Shown one piece after another: positions 1 through 8,108 of a DNA stretch of 64,000 nucleotides. Position numbers and translations under genes: made by a program. The notes under the pieces were generated by a model that made no database searches, was not told the DNA's origin, and worked only from the letters and a program-made list of their open reading frames with translations. Location of the stretch: positions 4,402,001-4,466,000 of the forward strand of contig NZ_CP021108.1 of NCBI RefSeq assembly GCF_002119685.1, written 5' to 3'. Numbering within the stretch: the first letter of the stretch is position 1; each line of letters begins with the position of its first letter. The stretch is from Bordetella genomosp. 8. Lineage in GTDB: Bacteria; Pseudomonadota; Gammaproteobacteria; Burkholderiales; Burkholderiaceae_B.

Positions 1-279
1 CGACGTGCGGAAGGTGCGGTGGGAAAAATAGCGGTGGTAGAAGGCGGTAAGGGCGAACATGCGCAGCGCGTACAGCCCCGCCGCCACCGCCAACGCCACC
101 GGCGATACGCCCGTCCAGAACACCCCCAGGCAGGCCAGGTGCAGTAGCAGGAATGGCAGCGCCCGGGCCACGTCGATACGATCCAGGTCGCCGCCCGGCG
201 CGCCCTGCGCCTGCGTGTCCACCCACCGCCGTATCGACGTGGTCCAGCCACCGATGCCACCTTCCGAGTCCCCGCGCAT
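1..279 (-). CDS. Fatty acid desaturase, N-terminal part (cut by window edge)
   Basis: Reading the minus strand from an ATG at 279 gives 93 residues open to the left edge. Residues about 38-82 are hydrophobic and look like two membrane segments. They are followed by the histidine box HRYFSHRTF (residues 82-90), the HxxxxH motif that begins the di-iron site of membrane acyl-CoA/acyl-lipid desaturases (stearoyl-CoA desaturase type). The family inserts a double bond into saturated acyl chains in the membrane. The remaining histidine boxes lie outside the window, so activity cannot be judged. The gene is divergent from the CDF transporter, with about 170 bp between them. Confidence 0.75.
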   Translation of the reverse strand, partial: MRGDSEGGIGGWTTSIRRWVDTQAQGAPGGDLDRIDVARALPFLLLHLACLGVFWTGVSPVALAVAAGLYALRMFALTAFYHRYFSHRTFRTS

Positions 280-451
280 TATCCTGTCCTGTCCTGTCCA
301 AGCCGTGTCCCTTCATACGGGGCCTGGATGGGTTTGGATCACCTAGGGATAACCCGCAGAAGCGCCGTTCCCGCTTGGGAATGAAATTGGCTGTGCCCCG
401 GAACGGTGACGAGCCCGACCTTATCCCGCCGACCTCATACCCAGGAGACTC

Positions 452-1387
452 ATGGCTACCGGCAGCAAGAAAGTCATTTATGTGGCGCTGGCTGGCAACT
501 TGCTCATCGCCCTGACGAAGTTGTTCGCCGCCATGTACACCGGCAGCTCCGCCATGCTGTCCGAAGCGGTCCATTCACTGGTGGACACCGGCAACGGCGG
601 ATTCCTGCTGTATGGCATGCGGCAGGCGCGGCGACCGCCCGACAAGCGCTTTCCCTTCGGCCACGGCAAGGAAATCTACTTCTGGAGCTTCATCGTGGCG
701 CTGCTGATCTTCTCGCTCGGCGCCGGCATCTCGATCTACGAAGGCGTCCGGCACTTGCGTGAGCCCGTCCGGATCGAAGACCCCGTCGTCAACTACATCG
801 TGCTCGGACTGAGCATGTTGTTCGAAGGCAGTGCGTGGCTGGTGGCGCTCAAGGAATTCAGGCGGCAAAAGGGCAAGCAGGGGTATCTGGAAGCAGTCGA
901 AGCCGGGAAGGATCCCACGGCATTCGCGGTGCTCCTGGAAGACAGCGCCGCCATGTTGGGCCTGCTGTTCGCACTGGCGGGGCTCACCTTGAGCGAGGTC
1001 ACCGGCAACATGATGTATGACGGCGCCGCGTCCATCGTCATCGGGGTGATCCTCGCGTCCGTGGCGATATTGCTGGCCCGCGAGACCAAGGGCCTGCTGA
1101 TCGGCGAAAGCGCCTCGCCGGAGGTGGTGGACGGTGTCCGGGCGCTGATGGAAGAAACCCCTGGCGTCGATCGCGTCAACGAAATCCTGACCATGCATAT
1201 GGGCCCGGACTACATACTGGTCAACGTCAGCCTGATGCTATCGCCCACTCTGGATCGCGCACAGGCGCATGAGATATTCGACCTGATCGATGCGCGCATC
1301 AAGTCGCGCTACCGGCGGGTCAAGCGCGTCTTCATCGAATCCGAAACGCGGCTACAGCGTACGGGCAGCGACCAGCCCTCGAATTAG
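452..1387 (+). CDS. Cation diffusion facilitator (CDF) family efflux transporter
   Basis: A 311-residue inner-membrane protein, about the usual CDF length, that would export divalent metals (Zn, Fe, Mn, Co or Cd) against protons. Transmembrane segment 2 carries H41 and D45 in SEAVHSLVD, matching the metal-site positions. The family signature FGHGKE is at 69-74, and E163-D164 occupy the usual TM5 site (often HxxxD, so the second site is atypical). The last ~90 residues form the cytoplasmic ferredoxin-like dimerisation domain. The start has a purine-rich AGGAG upstream. A bidirectional terminator follows. The metal cannot be assigned from sequence. Confidence 0.9.
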   Translation: MATGSKKVIYVALAGNLLIALTKLFAAMYTGSSAMLSEAVHSLVDTGNGGFLLYGMRQARRPPDKRFPFGHGKEIYFWSFIVALLIFSLGAGISIYEGVRHLREPVRIEDPVVNYIVLGLSMLFEGSAWLVALKEFRRQKGKQGYLEAVEAGKDPTAFAVLLEDSAAMLGLLFALAGLTLSEVTGNMMYDGAASIVIGVILASVAILLARETKGLLIGESASPEVVDGVRALMEETPGVDRVNEILTMHMGPDYILVNVSLMLSPTLDRAQAHEIFDLIDARIKSRYRRVKRVFIESETRLQRTGSDQPSN

Positions 1388-1404
1388 GCGACCTGAACAA
1401 AAAA

Positions 1405-1433
1405 AGCCCGCAAGGCATTCGTGCTTGCGGGCT
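1405..1433. terminator. Bidirectional Rho-independent terminator
   Basis: A 10-bp perfect stem AGCCCGCAAG / CTTGCGGGCT with a 9-nt loop sits between two convergent genes. The A-run just before it (about 1398-1405) gives a U-tract for the minus-strand transcript coming from the Bug gene. The plus side has only a short TTCT tail. Confidence 0.8.
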
Positions 1434-1493
1434 TCTGGCCCAGGCGGTTGCCCGCCCTGCCGTGAACGGTGGCTCAGACCTGGAACGCCAAGC

Positions 1494-2465
1494 TCATTTG
1501 TCGACGAAGCCGGCTTGCTCCAGGAGCTTGCGGGTGCGCGGGATTTCCTTGGCGATCAATTCCTTGAAGGATTCGCGGCTTCCACCGTAAGGCTCCGCCC
1601 CTGCCTCCGCGAGCTTGGTCCGCAGCTCGCCGCTTTGCAGGGCCTTGTTGATCGCGGCATTCAGTTTGTCCAATATCGGTTCCGGCGTACCGGCCGGGGC
1701 CACGATCCCATACCACGGCGCGATGTCATAGCCAGGGTAGCCCTGTTCCGCGATGGTGGGGATGTCCGGCGCCTGATCGGAGCGCTTGGCGGTGGACATA
1801 CCCAGGGCGACCAGCTTGCCGGACCGTACCTGCGGCAGTCCCGTCATGATCGTGTCGAAGTACAGGCTTACCTGTCCGCCCAGCAGCGCGGGAATGGCTT
1901 CGCCGGCCCCTTTGTAGGGCACGTGAAGAATGTCGGTGCCGGTGGCTTGTTTCAGCAGTTCGCCGGCCAGATGGGACGTGGTGCCGGTGCCGAAGGACGC
2001 GTATGTCAGCTTGCCCGGGTGGGCGCGCGCGTAAGCCACCATCTCCGGCAGGGTCTTGAACGGCTGCCCGGGCGTGGTCAAAAGGATATTCGGCGTGTAG
2101 GCCACCATGGAGACAAGCTCGAACTTGTCAGGATCGTAGCCAAGGTTTTTTTGCGTGAACCGGTTGGTGACGACCGCCGCCGGTCCCCCCATCAACAAGG
2201 TGTAGCCATCCGGAGCGGCCCGGGCGACGATGGAGCTTCCGATGGCGGCCGCGGCGCCGGGGTGTGCCTCCACCACGAATGGCTGGCCGAAGTCCCGCGA
2301 TAGCACCAGCGCGACTTGCCGCGTGATCAGGTCAGTGGCGGATCCCGCCTGGAATGGAACGACGATTTTGACCGGCCGGTCTGGCCAGGAGGCGGGCTGA
2401 GCCCATCCGGCATTAGGCAGGACTGACGCGATAGCGAGCATCAGGCCCGATACGGCTTTCTTCAT
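1494..2465 (-). CDS. Bug-family tripartite tricarboxylate transporter receptor (periplasmic binding protein)
   Basis: The start at 2465 (MKKAVSGLM) has AAGGGG at good spacing and opens a clean Sec signal peptide ending at WAQ; the upstream in-frame ATG lacks these. The mature protein has Bug/TctC hallmarks: WPDRPVKIVVPF near the N-terminus, then GSSIVARAAPDGYTLL, TYASFGTGTTSHLAGE and HVPYKGAGEAIPALLGGQ. Length 323 aa is typical. Bug proteins bind carboxylates or amides; many are orphan receptors without TctAB, as here. The GntR gene at 2593 is divergent and shares a short intergenic operator-like site, so it probably regulates this gene. The ligand is unknown. Confidence 0.88.
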   Translation of the reverse strand: MKKAVSGLMLAIASVLPNAGWAQPASWPDRPVKIVVPFQAGSATDLITRQVALVLSRDFGQPFVVEAHPGAAAAIGSSIVARAAPDGYTLLMGGPAAVVTNRFTQKNLGYDPDKFELVSMVAYTPNILLTTPGQPFKTLPEMVAYARAHPGKLTYASFGTGTTSHLAGELLKQATGTDILHVPYKGAGEAIPALLGGQVSLYFDTIMTGLPQVRSGKLVALGMSTAKRSDQAPDIPTIAEQGYPGYDIAPWYGIVAPAGTPEPILDKLNAAINKALQSGELRTKLAEAGAEPYGGSRESFKELIAKEIPRTRKLLEQAGFVDK

Positions 2466-2521
2466 GTGTACCCCTTGCATGTTCGATTGGCGGTTTATCA
2501 ACGACGCCGCCTATACTAGGA

Positions 2522-2555
2522 AAAACTGGACAACTGTATAACTGTATCCAGTTTT
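2522..2555. promoter_or_regulatory. Candidate GntR operator in the Bug/GntR intergenic region
   Basis: An inverted repeat AAAACTGGA (2522-2530) and TCCAGTTTT (2547-2555) flanks a core containing two direct ACTGTA copies separated by TA. The site lies in an otherwise short AT-rich gap between divergent genes, as expected for an autoregulating FadR/GntR-type repressor. Inferred from symmetry only. Confidence 0.55.
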
Positions 2556-2592
2556 ACCGTTTTTAGCACGAAAACCGCCAGGGTGCGACCAC

Positions 2593-3270
2593 ATGGAAAA
2601 ACTGCTGCTGCCCAGAAGCGCGTTGAACGCGGAAGAGGAGGCGTATCAGCACATACAACGCCAGATCGTGCAGGGAGCCGCGCGGCCCGGCAGCCGCCTC
2701 GTCCCGGAGATCATCGCCGGCGAAATCGGTATCAGCCGCACCCCTGTGCGGGTGGCGCTGCGACGCCTGGCCTCCGAAGGTCTGGTCACGATACGCACCA
2801 ATCGCAGCGCGGTGGTGCGCCGGCTGAATCGCCGCGAAATGCTGGAGGTATTCCAGATACGATCGGTCCTGGAGGGCCTCGCATTGCGCAACGCGATGGA
2901 GAACATGGGCCCCGTCCAACTGCACCGCCTCGACGCCATGCTGGATCAACTCGACGGCACCGCGCCCGCGGCCGTGGACCAGACCAGCACCCATCGCGAA
3001 TTCCACGAGTACCTGTGCGGCTTCTGTCGGCAACCCAGGCTGCAACAGCAGATCGCGGACCTGCACGCGGTGGTGGAGCCCTACATGCGCCTGTGGGCCT
3101 CAGAGCCCGGCCGCGTCGCGGTCCGCATGCGAGAGGCGCACCAGGAACTGATCGACGCCATACGCGGCGGCGATCCGGCACATTGCGAAGCGACGATGCG
3201 CAAGCACGTGATGGCCACCGTGTCGGCGCTCGCACCGTTTCTGCCGGATGACGACGGGCGCGCTGAGTAG
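2593..3270 (+). CDS. GntR-family (FadR subfamily) transcriptional regulator
   Basis: A 225-residue cytoplasmic DNA-binding protein. An N-terminal winged helix (about 10-80) contains the GntR pattern PGSRLVPEIIAGEIGISRTPVRVALRRLASEGLV. The C-terminal ~130 residues form an all-helical FCD-type effector domain (EVFQIRSVLEGLALRNA, then HREFHEYL and a late HQELIDAIRGGD). FCD domains usually bind carboxylic acids. Divergent orientation to the Bug receptor and a palindromic site between them suggest it controls uptake of that receptor's ligand. Confidence 0.9.
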   Translation: MEKLLLPRSALNAEEEAYQHIQRQIVQGAARPGSRLVPEIIAGEIGISRTPVRVALRRLASEGLVTIRTNRSAVVRRLNRREMLEVFQIRSVLEGLALRNAMENMGPVQLHRLDAMLDQLDGTAPAAVDQTSTHREFHEYLCGFCRQPRLQQQIADLHAVVEPYMRLWASEPGRVAVRMREAHQELIDAIRGGDPAHCEATMRKHVMATVSALAPFLPDDDGRAE

Positions 3271-3327
3271 CGCATCGCTATCGGCGCCGCCTGGCCTGCG
3301 GAGGGCAGCCCTTGCCTCGCGGCGCAT

Positions 3328-4794
3328 CTATGCCGCATCTATCACGTCGCGGAGCACCGCGAACGACGAAGGGATGCGGGCCTGCGGTACGCATGCATAG
3401 CCGAGGATGAGACCTTGGCGCGCGCCGCGCCGCGTAGCGTAATAGCCGCTGAGCGCGCGCACCATGATCCCCGCGGCCGCGGCGCGCCCCGCCACGTCGC
3501 TGTCATCGCGTATCCCGGGGAGCGCCAGCACGAGGTGCAGGCCGGCGTCGTCGCCTAGGACCGGAAACCGGTCCCTGTAACTATCCCGGATCGCCGCAAG
3601 CAGGGTGTCACGGCGCTGCTGATACAGCGCGCGCATGCGGCGAATATGCGAGGCCAGGTGGCCCTCATCGATGAATTCGCCCAGTGTCGCCTGCGCCATC
3701 ATCTGGCCTTCCCGGTATAGCTCGGCAATGCCTTTGGCGAACAGCTCGGCGATGGCTTCCGGGACGACCATGTACCCCACGCGCATGCCGGGAAAAAGGA
3801 CCTTGCTGAAGCTGCTGACGTAGATGACCTGTCCGTCCTGGTCCAGTCCCTGCAAGGACGCCAGAGGGCCGATGCCGTAGCGGAACTCGCTGTCGTAGTC
3901 GTCCTCGATGATCCAGCAGCCGTGCATGCGGGCGTACTGCAATAGTGTGCGCCGGCGTTGCAGGCTCATCACGCAACCCAGCGGATACTGGTGTGACGGT
4001 GTGCAGATGATAAGGCGTGGCGGACGGCCAAGCTGGCGAGCAGATGGGTTCATGCCTTCGGCATCGACGGCGATCGGCACGGGCTTCAAGCCCGACGACA
4101 GCAACAGGGTGCGCACACCCCAGTAGCAGGGGTCTTCGACCCAGACCTCGTCACCGACGTCGCACAGCAGACGGATCGCCAGGTCCACGGATTGGTGGAT
4201 TCCCGTGGTGACGATGATCTGCTCCGGCGCGCATGTCGCCGCCCGCGATACGCGCAGATAACTGGCGATCGCGCGCCGCAAGGGCGGATACCCGCCGCCC
4301 GGCGCGTAGGTCATCAGCTCCTGCCGGCCATGGCGCCAGATCCGGTTTTGCAGCCGGCTCCATATGCGGCTCGGGAACTCCGTGACGTCCGGCACGCCAG
4401 GCATGAAGGCGCCCCATTGCGTGCGGGCCACGCTGGCCATTTCGATGGTACGGCGGCCCCGTTCCGATAGCCGCCGCATGCCGCTGGCCGGGCGGCGCAA
4501 CGGTGCCCGCGCCGGCAGGGATACGGGGGGCCTGGTATCGGCGACATAGGTGCCGCTGCCGGTTCGCGATTCCACATAGCCCTCCACCTGCAACTGCTCG
4601 TAGACCTGGATCGCGGTATTGCGCGCGATGGACAAATCCGCGGCCAGTACACGGGAGGCGGGCAGCCGGAGCCCTGGCGCGAGTCGGCCTTCCAGGATGG
4701 CTGACTGCAACAGCCGGGCCAGCCGGCGATAGGCCGGTTCGCTCGAAGGCTCCGCCATCTGGGCCTTCAACCATTCGCTCAGCATGGCGTCCAA
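3328..4794 (-). CDS. MocR-family PLP-dependent transcriptional regulator (GabR/PdxR-like)
   Basis: A 488-residue fusion of an N-terminal GntR winged helix (about 15-85; LPASRVLAADLSIARNTAIQVYEQLQVEGYVESRTGSG is split across this region) to a fold-type I aminotransferase domain. The PLP-binding lysine is K331 in SSFSKVLFPGMRVGY, preceded by the IEDDYDSEF motif that holds the cofactor aspartate. MocR proteins use a PLP-amino-acid adduct as signal. It is divergent from the aminotransferase at 4985, the classic gabR/gabT arrangement, so it probably activates that gene in response to GABA or a similar omega-amino acid. Confidence 0.92.
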   Translation of the reverse strand: MDAMLSEWLKAQMAEPSSEPAYRRLARLLQSAILEGRLAPGLRLPASRVLAADLSIARNTAIQVYEQLQVEGYVESRTGSGTYVADTRPPVSLPARAPLRRPASGMRRLSERGRRTIEMASVARTQWGAFMPGVPDVTEFPSRIWSRLQNRIWRHGRQELMTYAPGGGYPPLRRAIASYLRVSRAATCAPEQIIVTTGIHQSVDLAIRLLCDVGDEVWVEDPCYWGVRTLLLSSGLKPVPIAVDAEGMNPSARQLGRPPRLIICTPSHQYPLGCVMSLQRRRTLLQYARMHGCWIIEDDYDSEFRYGIGPLASLQGLDQDGQVIYVSSFSKVLFPGMRVGYMVVPEAIAELFAKGIAELYREGQMMAQATLGEFIDEGHLASHIRRMRALYQQRRDTLLAAIRDSYRDRFPVLGDDAGLHLVLALPGIRDDSDVAGRAAAAGIMVRALSGYYATRRGARQGLILGYACVPQARIPSSFAVLRDVIDAA

Positions 4795-4850
4795 TCGGTG
4801 CTCCCTGTTGTCGGTGGAATGGCGGCAGTCGTGCCCTCGCGCCGAAGTGG

Positions 4851-4870
4851 TTCCATGAACTTTCCAGGAA
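4851..4870. promoter_or_regulatory. Candidate MocR operator: direct repeats TTCCATGAA / TTCCAGGAA
   Basis: Two near-identical 9-mers (4851-4859 and 4862-4870) start 11 bp apart, about one helical turn, in the 190-bp gap between the divergent MocR and aminotransferase genes. MocR regulators such as GabR bind direct repeats. Assignment is by position and symmetry. Confidence 0.4.
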
Positions 4871-4984
4871 TGGCTCTACCGCCAGGGGCCAATGCGGATG
4901 ATACTGCATGCCGCATGGCGGCCCGGGTGCCGCGGCTCATCGGCGCCAGCCCTGGCGCCGGCCACTGTCGTACAGGGAACAGAG

Positions 4985-6247
4985 ATGAAGAACGAATCGT
5001 TGCAACAGCGGCGCCTGGCAGCATCGCCGCGCGGCATCGGCGTCGCGTGTGACTTCTACGCGGCCAAGGCGCTGAATGCCGAACTGTGGGATGTGGAGGG
5101 GCGCCGATACATCGACTTCGCCGCCGGTATCGCCGTCCTGAATACCGGCCATCGCCATCCGCGGGTGACCCGGGCGGTCGCCGCCCAGCTCGAGTGCTTC
5201 ACGCATACAGCCTACCAGGTCGTTCCCTACGAATCCTATGTCTCCCTGGCCGAACGCATCAATGCGCTGAGTCCTGGCGCGCACGCCAAGAAGACCGCTT
5301 TCTTTACCACGGGCGCCGAAGCGGTCGAAAACGCCGTCAAGATCGCGCGCGCAGCCACCGGCCGTCCGGCGGTGATCGCTTTCGGCGGCGCCTTTCACGG
5401 CCGGACCTTGCTGACGATGGCGCTGACGGGAAAGGTCGCGCCCTACAAAGTCGGTTTCGGGCCGTTTCCCGCCGATGTCTACCATGTGCCCTTCCCCAAC
5501 GCCCTGCAGGGCGTCACGCCCGATGACTCGCTGCAAGCCCTGCAGCGCCTGTTCAAATTCGATGTGGAGCCCAGCCGCGTGGCCGCGATCATCATCGAGC
5601 CGGTGCAGGGCGAAGGCGGCTTCAACCCCGTGCCCGCGGCGCTCATGCAGGCGCTGCGTACGCTCTGCGACGAGCACGGCATCCTCCTGATCGCGGATGA
5701 AGTCCAGACCGGTTTCGCTCGAACGGGGAAACTGTTCGCCATGGAGCATTTCGGCGTGGTCCCCGACATCATGACCTTCGCCAAGAGCCTGGCCGGCGGC
5801 TTGCCGCTATCCGGCGTGTGCGGTCGCGCCGAGATCATGGACGCGCCGGCGCCGGGCGGGCTGGGCGGCACCTATGCGGGTAATCCGCTGGCCATCGCGG
5901 CAGCGCATGCCGTGCTGGACGTCATTGCCGAAGAAGACCTGGCCGGGCGTGCCCAGGCCTTGGGCGACCGGCTCAAGACGCGCCTGTCCGCCTTGCGTCC
6001 GCGGGTCCCGCAGATCGCTGAGATACGAGGTCTGGGAGGCATGGTGGCTGTCGAGTTCAACGACGCGTCCGGCGCGCCGGACGCGGAATTCACAAGTGCA
6101 TTCCAGCAGCGGGCACTGCGCAGCGGACTGCTGCTACTGACCTGCGGCGTGTATGGCAACGTCGTACGCTTTCTTTTCCCGTTGACGATCGAAGACGCAA
6201 TATTCGAAGAAGCGCTGGACATCCTGGAAGCGAGCCTGCTGGCCTGA
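4985..6247 (+). CDS. gabT: 4-aminobutyrate (omega-amino acid) aminotransferase, class III
   Basis: A 420-residue class III PLP aminotransferase. The start at 4985 (MKNESLQQ) follows GGAACAGAG; the longer upstream frame is not needed. Motifs in order: the N-terminal DFAAGIAVLNTGHRHP, TTGAEAVENAVKIAR for phosphate binding, FHGRTLL, IIEPVQGEGGF, ADEVQTGFARTGKLFAMEH (cofactor Asp) and the Schiff-base lysine K267 in FAKSLAGGLPLSG. These match GabT, which moves the amino group of GABA to 2-oxoglutarate giving succinate semialdehyde. Related substrates (5-aminovalerate, beta-alanine) cannot be excluded. Divergent MocR regulator upstream. Confidence 0.88.
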   Translation: MKNESLQQRRLAASPRGIGVACDFYAAKALNAELWDVEGRRYIDFAAGIAVLNTGHRHPRVTRAVAAQLECFTHTAYQVVPYESYVSLAERINALSPGAHAKKTAFFTTGAEAVENAVKIARAATGRPAVIAFGGAFHGRTLLTMALTGKVAPYKVGFGPFPADVYHVPFPNALQGVTPDDSLQALQRLFKFDVEPSRVAAIIIEPVQGEGGFNPVPAALMQALRTLCDEHGILLIADEVQTGFARTGKLFAMEHFGVVPDIMTFAKSLAGGLPLSGVCGRAEIMDAPAPGGLGGTYAGNPLAIAAAHAVLDVIAEEDLAGRAQALGDRLKTRLSALRPRVPQIAEIRGLGGMVAVEFNDASGAPDAEFTSAFQQRALRSGLLLLTCGVYGNVVRFLFPLTIEDAIFEEALDILEASLLA

Positions 6248-6295
6248 TCGAAGGCTGGATCGGTCGGCGGTACCTCGCCTCGGAGGCAACAAAAA

Positions 6296-6324
6296 ACCCG
6301 CGGAAGCTGATGCTCATGCGGGTT
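6296..6324 (-). terminator. Rho-independent terminator of the tpiA-secG-tRNA-Leu transcript
   Basis: Stem AACCCGC (6296-6302) with GCGGGTT (6318-6324). The A-run at 6290-6297 gives a U-tract when read on the minus strand. It lies just past the tRNA-Leu gene in that direction, and also bounds gabT on the other strand. Confidence 0.75.
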
Positions 6325-6370
6325 CGGTACGCTCTGGGACTATCTGGAACTGTACTTTCTGAACAGATCT

Positions 6371-6455
6371 TGGTGCCGACGGCGAGACTCGAACTCGCAC
6401 AGCTTTCGCCACTACCCCCTCAAGATAGCGTGTCTACCAATTTCACCACGTCGGC
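6371..6455 (-). tRNA. tRNA-Leu, anticodon GAG
   Basis: An 85-nt minus-strand gene including encoded CCA. The acceptor stem GCCGACG pairs with CGTCGGC. The anticodon arm CTATC-TTGAGGG-GGTAG gives anticodon GAG. A class II variable arm and the GTTCGAGTC T-loop are present. It follows secG, a frequent neighbour in betaproteobacteria, and is probably co-transcribed with it. Confidence 0.95.
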
Positions 6456-6579
6456 TAGGTTTCGCGACGCACCGGGATCGACTCGGAGCCGGGGCTCCAT
6501 GCCGCCCATCCGGGGCGTGGAAAGACCGAGATTCTAGCACGCCCGGCGACGTGACGCCGCCGGGCGGATAGCACCAGAC

Positions 6580-7089
6580 TTACTTCGCCGGCGTGGCCGG
6601 TTTGACGGGCGCGGCGGGCGTGGCCGGCGCGGCGGGGGCTTGCGGCACAGACGCGTCGGGCTTGGCCGGCGCGGTCTGCGCGGGCGCGGCGCCGCCGGTC
6701 GACGGGACGCCGCTGCCGGGCACAGACGCATCGCCCTGCGTGGCCGGGGCCGGCACGGACGCGCCACCCGGAGCCTGAGGCACGGACTTGTCGGCGGGCG
6801 CCTGGTAACCCGACATCACGCCCGAATCCAGCGTGGTGGGCTGTTCGACACCCTTGTGGGTGACATAGGCCAGGCCGGCCGTCGTGACGAAGAAGACCAC
6901 GGCGGCCCATTTGGTGGTCCGCGACAGGAAGTTGGCCGCGCCCGAAGCGCCGAACAGGCTGCCGGCGGAGCCAGTGCCGAAAGCCGAACCCATATCGGCG
7001 CCCTTGCCTTGCTGCAGCAGGACCAGAACGATGATGGCCAGTGCCGAAAGCACCTGCACGATCATCAGCGCGGAAAGCATGAAAGACAT
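6580..7089 (-). CDS. secG: Preprotein translocase subunit SecG
   Basis: A 169-residue inner-membrane component of SecYEG. It has a first transmembrane helix at about 8-25, the conserved cytoplasmic loop LLQQGKGADMGSAFG (24-38) and a second helix at about 60-78. Residues after ~90 form a long Ala/Pro-rich tail, roughly 80 residues beyond a minimal SecG, which is common in Bordetella-like bacteria and low in complexity. The start is preceded by GGAG. It is 20 bp downstream of tpiA on the same strand, followed by tRNA-Leu. Confidence 0.93.
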   Translation of the reverse strand: MSFMLSALMIVQVLSALAIIVLVLLQQGKGADMGSAFGTGSAGSLFGASGAANFLSRTTKWAAVVFFVTTAGLAYVTHKGVEQPTTLDSGVMSGYQAPADKSVPQAPGGASVPAPATQGDASVPGSGVPSTGGAAPAQTAPAKPDASVPQAPAAPATPAAPVKPATPAK

Positions 7090-7109
7090 TACTTGCTCCA
7101 GACGGAAAC

Positions 7110-7904
7110 TTAGATTGCGGCTATGCGCAGGAATTCATCGGCCACCAGCGACGCGCCGCCCACCAAGGCGCCGTCGATATCGGGCATGGCGAACAGTTCG
7201 GCGGCATTGGCGGCCTTGACGCTGCCGCCGTACAGGATGCGGACCCCGGGCACGCCCAGGCCGCGCAGCGCGACGCGGATGGCGCCGTGCACTTCCTGCG
7301 CCTGCTCCGGCGTGGCGGTGCGGCCGGTGCCGATGGCCCAGACCGGTTCGTAGGCCAGCACGACGTGGATCAGGGATTGGGCGCCCAGCGCCAGCACGGG
7401 TTCCAGCTGGCGCTCGATCACGCCCAGCGTGTTGCCGCCTTCGCGCTCGGCCAGCGTTTCGCCGACGCAGACGACCGGGGTCAGGCCGGCGGCCAGCGCG
7501 GTCTTGGCCTTCTCCGCGACCAGCTCATCCGTTTCGCCGTGCATGGCGCGGCGCTCGGAATGGCCGGCCAGGGCCCAGCGGCAGCCGAAATCCTTCAACA
7601 TGGCGGCCGAGACTTCGCCGGTATAGGCGCCCTTGTCGTGCACGCTGATGTCCTGCGCGCCCCAGGAAACGGCACTGCCGTCGAGCAGGGCCTGGGTCTG
7701 CGCCAAATAGGGAAACGGCACGCAGACGCCAACCTGGCAGGTGCCGGCCCCGGCGCGGGCGCGCAAGGCATCCAGCAGCGCGGCGTTTTCGGCCAGGCTG
7801 CCGTGCATTTTCCAGTTGCCCAGGACGAGGCGCGCGCGGGCGGCGCCGGCGGGCGTCTGGCTGGCGGCATCGGCCGGCGTGTCACGGCGATCGTCTGTGC
7901 TCAT
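7110..7904 (-). CDS. tpiA: Triose-phosphate isomerase
   Basis: A glycolytic/gluconeogenic enzyme interconverting dihydroxyacetone phosphate and glyceraldehyde-3-phosphate. All catalytic elements are visible: N30 and K32 in GNWKMHG, the histidine in AGHSERR, the glutamate in AYEPVWAIGTG and the phosphate loop LYGGSVKAAN. At 264 aa it is about 15 residues longer than usual because of a polar N-terminal extension (residues 1-25); no better internal ATG precedes GNWK. First gene of the tpiA-secG-tRNA-Leu unit. Confidence 0.96.
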   Translation of the reverse strand: MSTDDRRDTPADAASQTPAGAARARLVLGNWKMHGSLAENAALLDALRARAGAGTCQVGVCVPFPYLAQTQALLDGSAVSWGAQDISVHDKGAYTGEVSAAMLKDFGCRWALAGHSERRAMHGETDELVAEKAKTALAAGLTPVVCVGETLAEREGGNTLGVIERQLEPVLALGAQSLIHVVLAYEPVWAIGTGRTATPEQAQEVHGAIRVALRGLGVPGVRILYGGSVKAANAAELFAMPDIDGALVGGASLVADEFLRIAAI

Positions 7905-7908
7905 CGTT

Positions 7909-7948
7909 ATGGGCGTCGCGTAATGGGCGTCGCGTTATGGGCGTCGCG
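7909..7948. repeat. Three tandem 14-bp repeats upstream of tpiA
   Basis: The unit ATGGGCGTCGCG plus 2 bp occurs at 7909, 7923 and 7937, immediately before the tpiA start codon on the opposite strand. It covers the place where the ribosome-binding site of tpiA should be. Copy number could vary by slippage. Confidence 0.7.
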
Positions 7949-8108
7949 GTAGGGTTGGCCGCGCGGGTGACCCGCGCGACGGGATTCAAGGTCAGCCACC
8001 GGAAAAATCCGGGTCAAACCCGCGATTGTATCGTGTTTGGCGGCTATCGGGATACTTGACGTCCGTGGGCCGGGGCACGGGCTTGCCCGACGCCCCGGCG
8101 GCTGGGCG

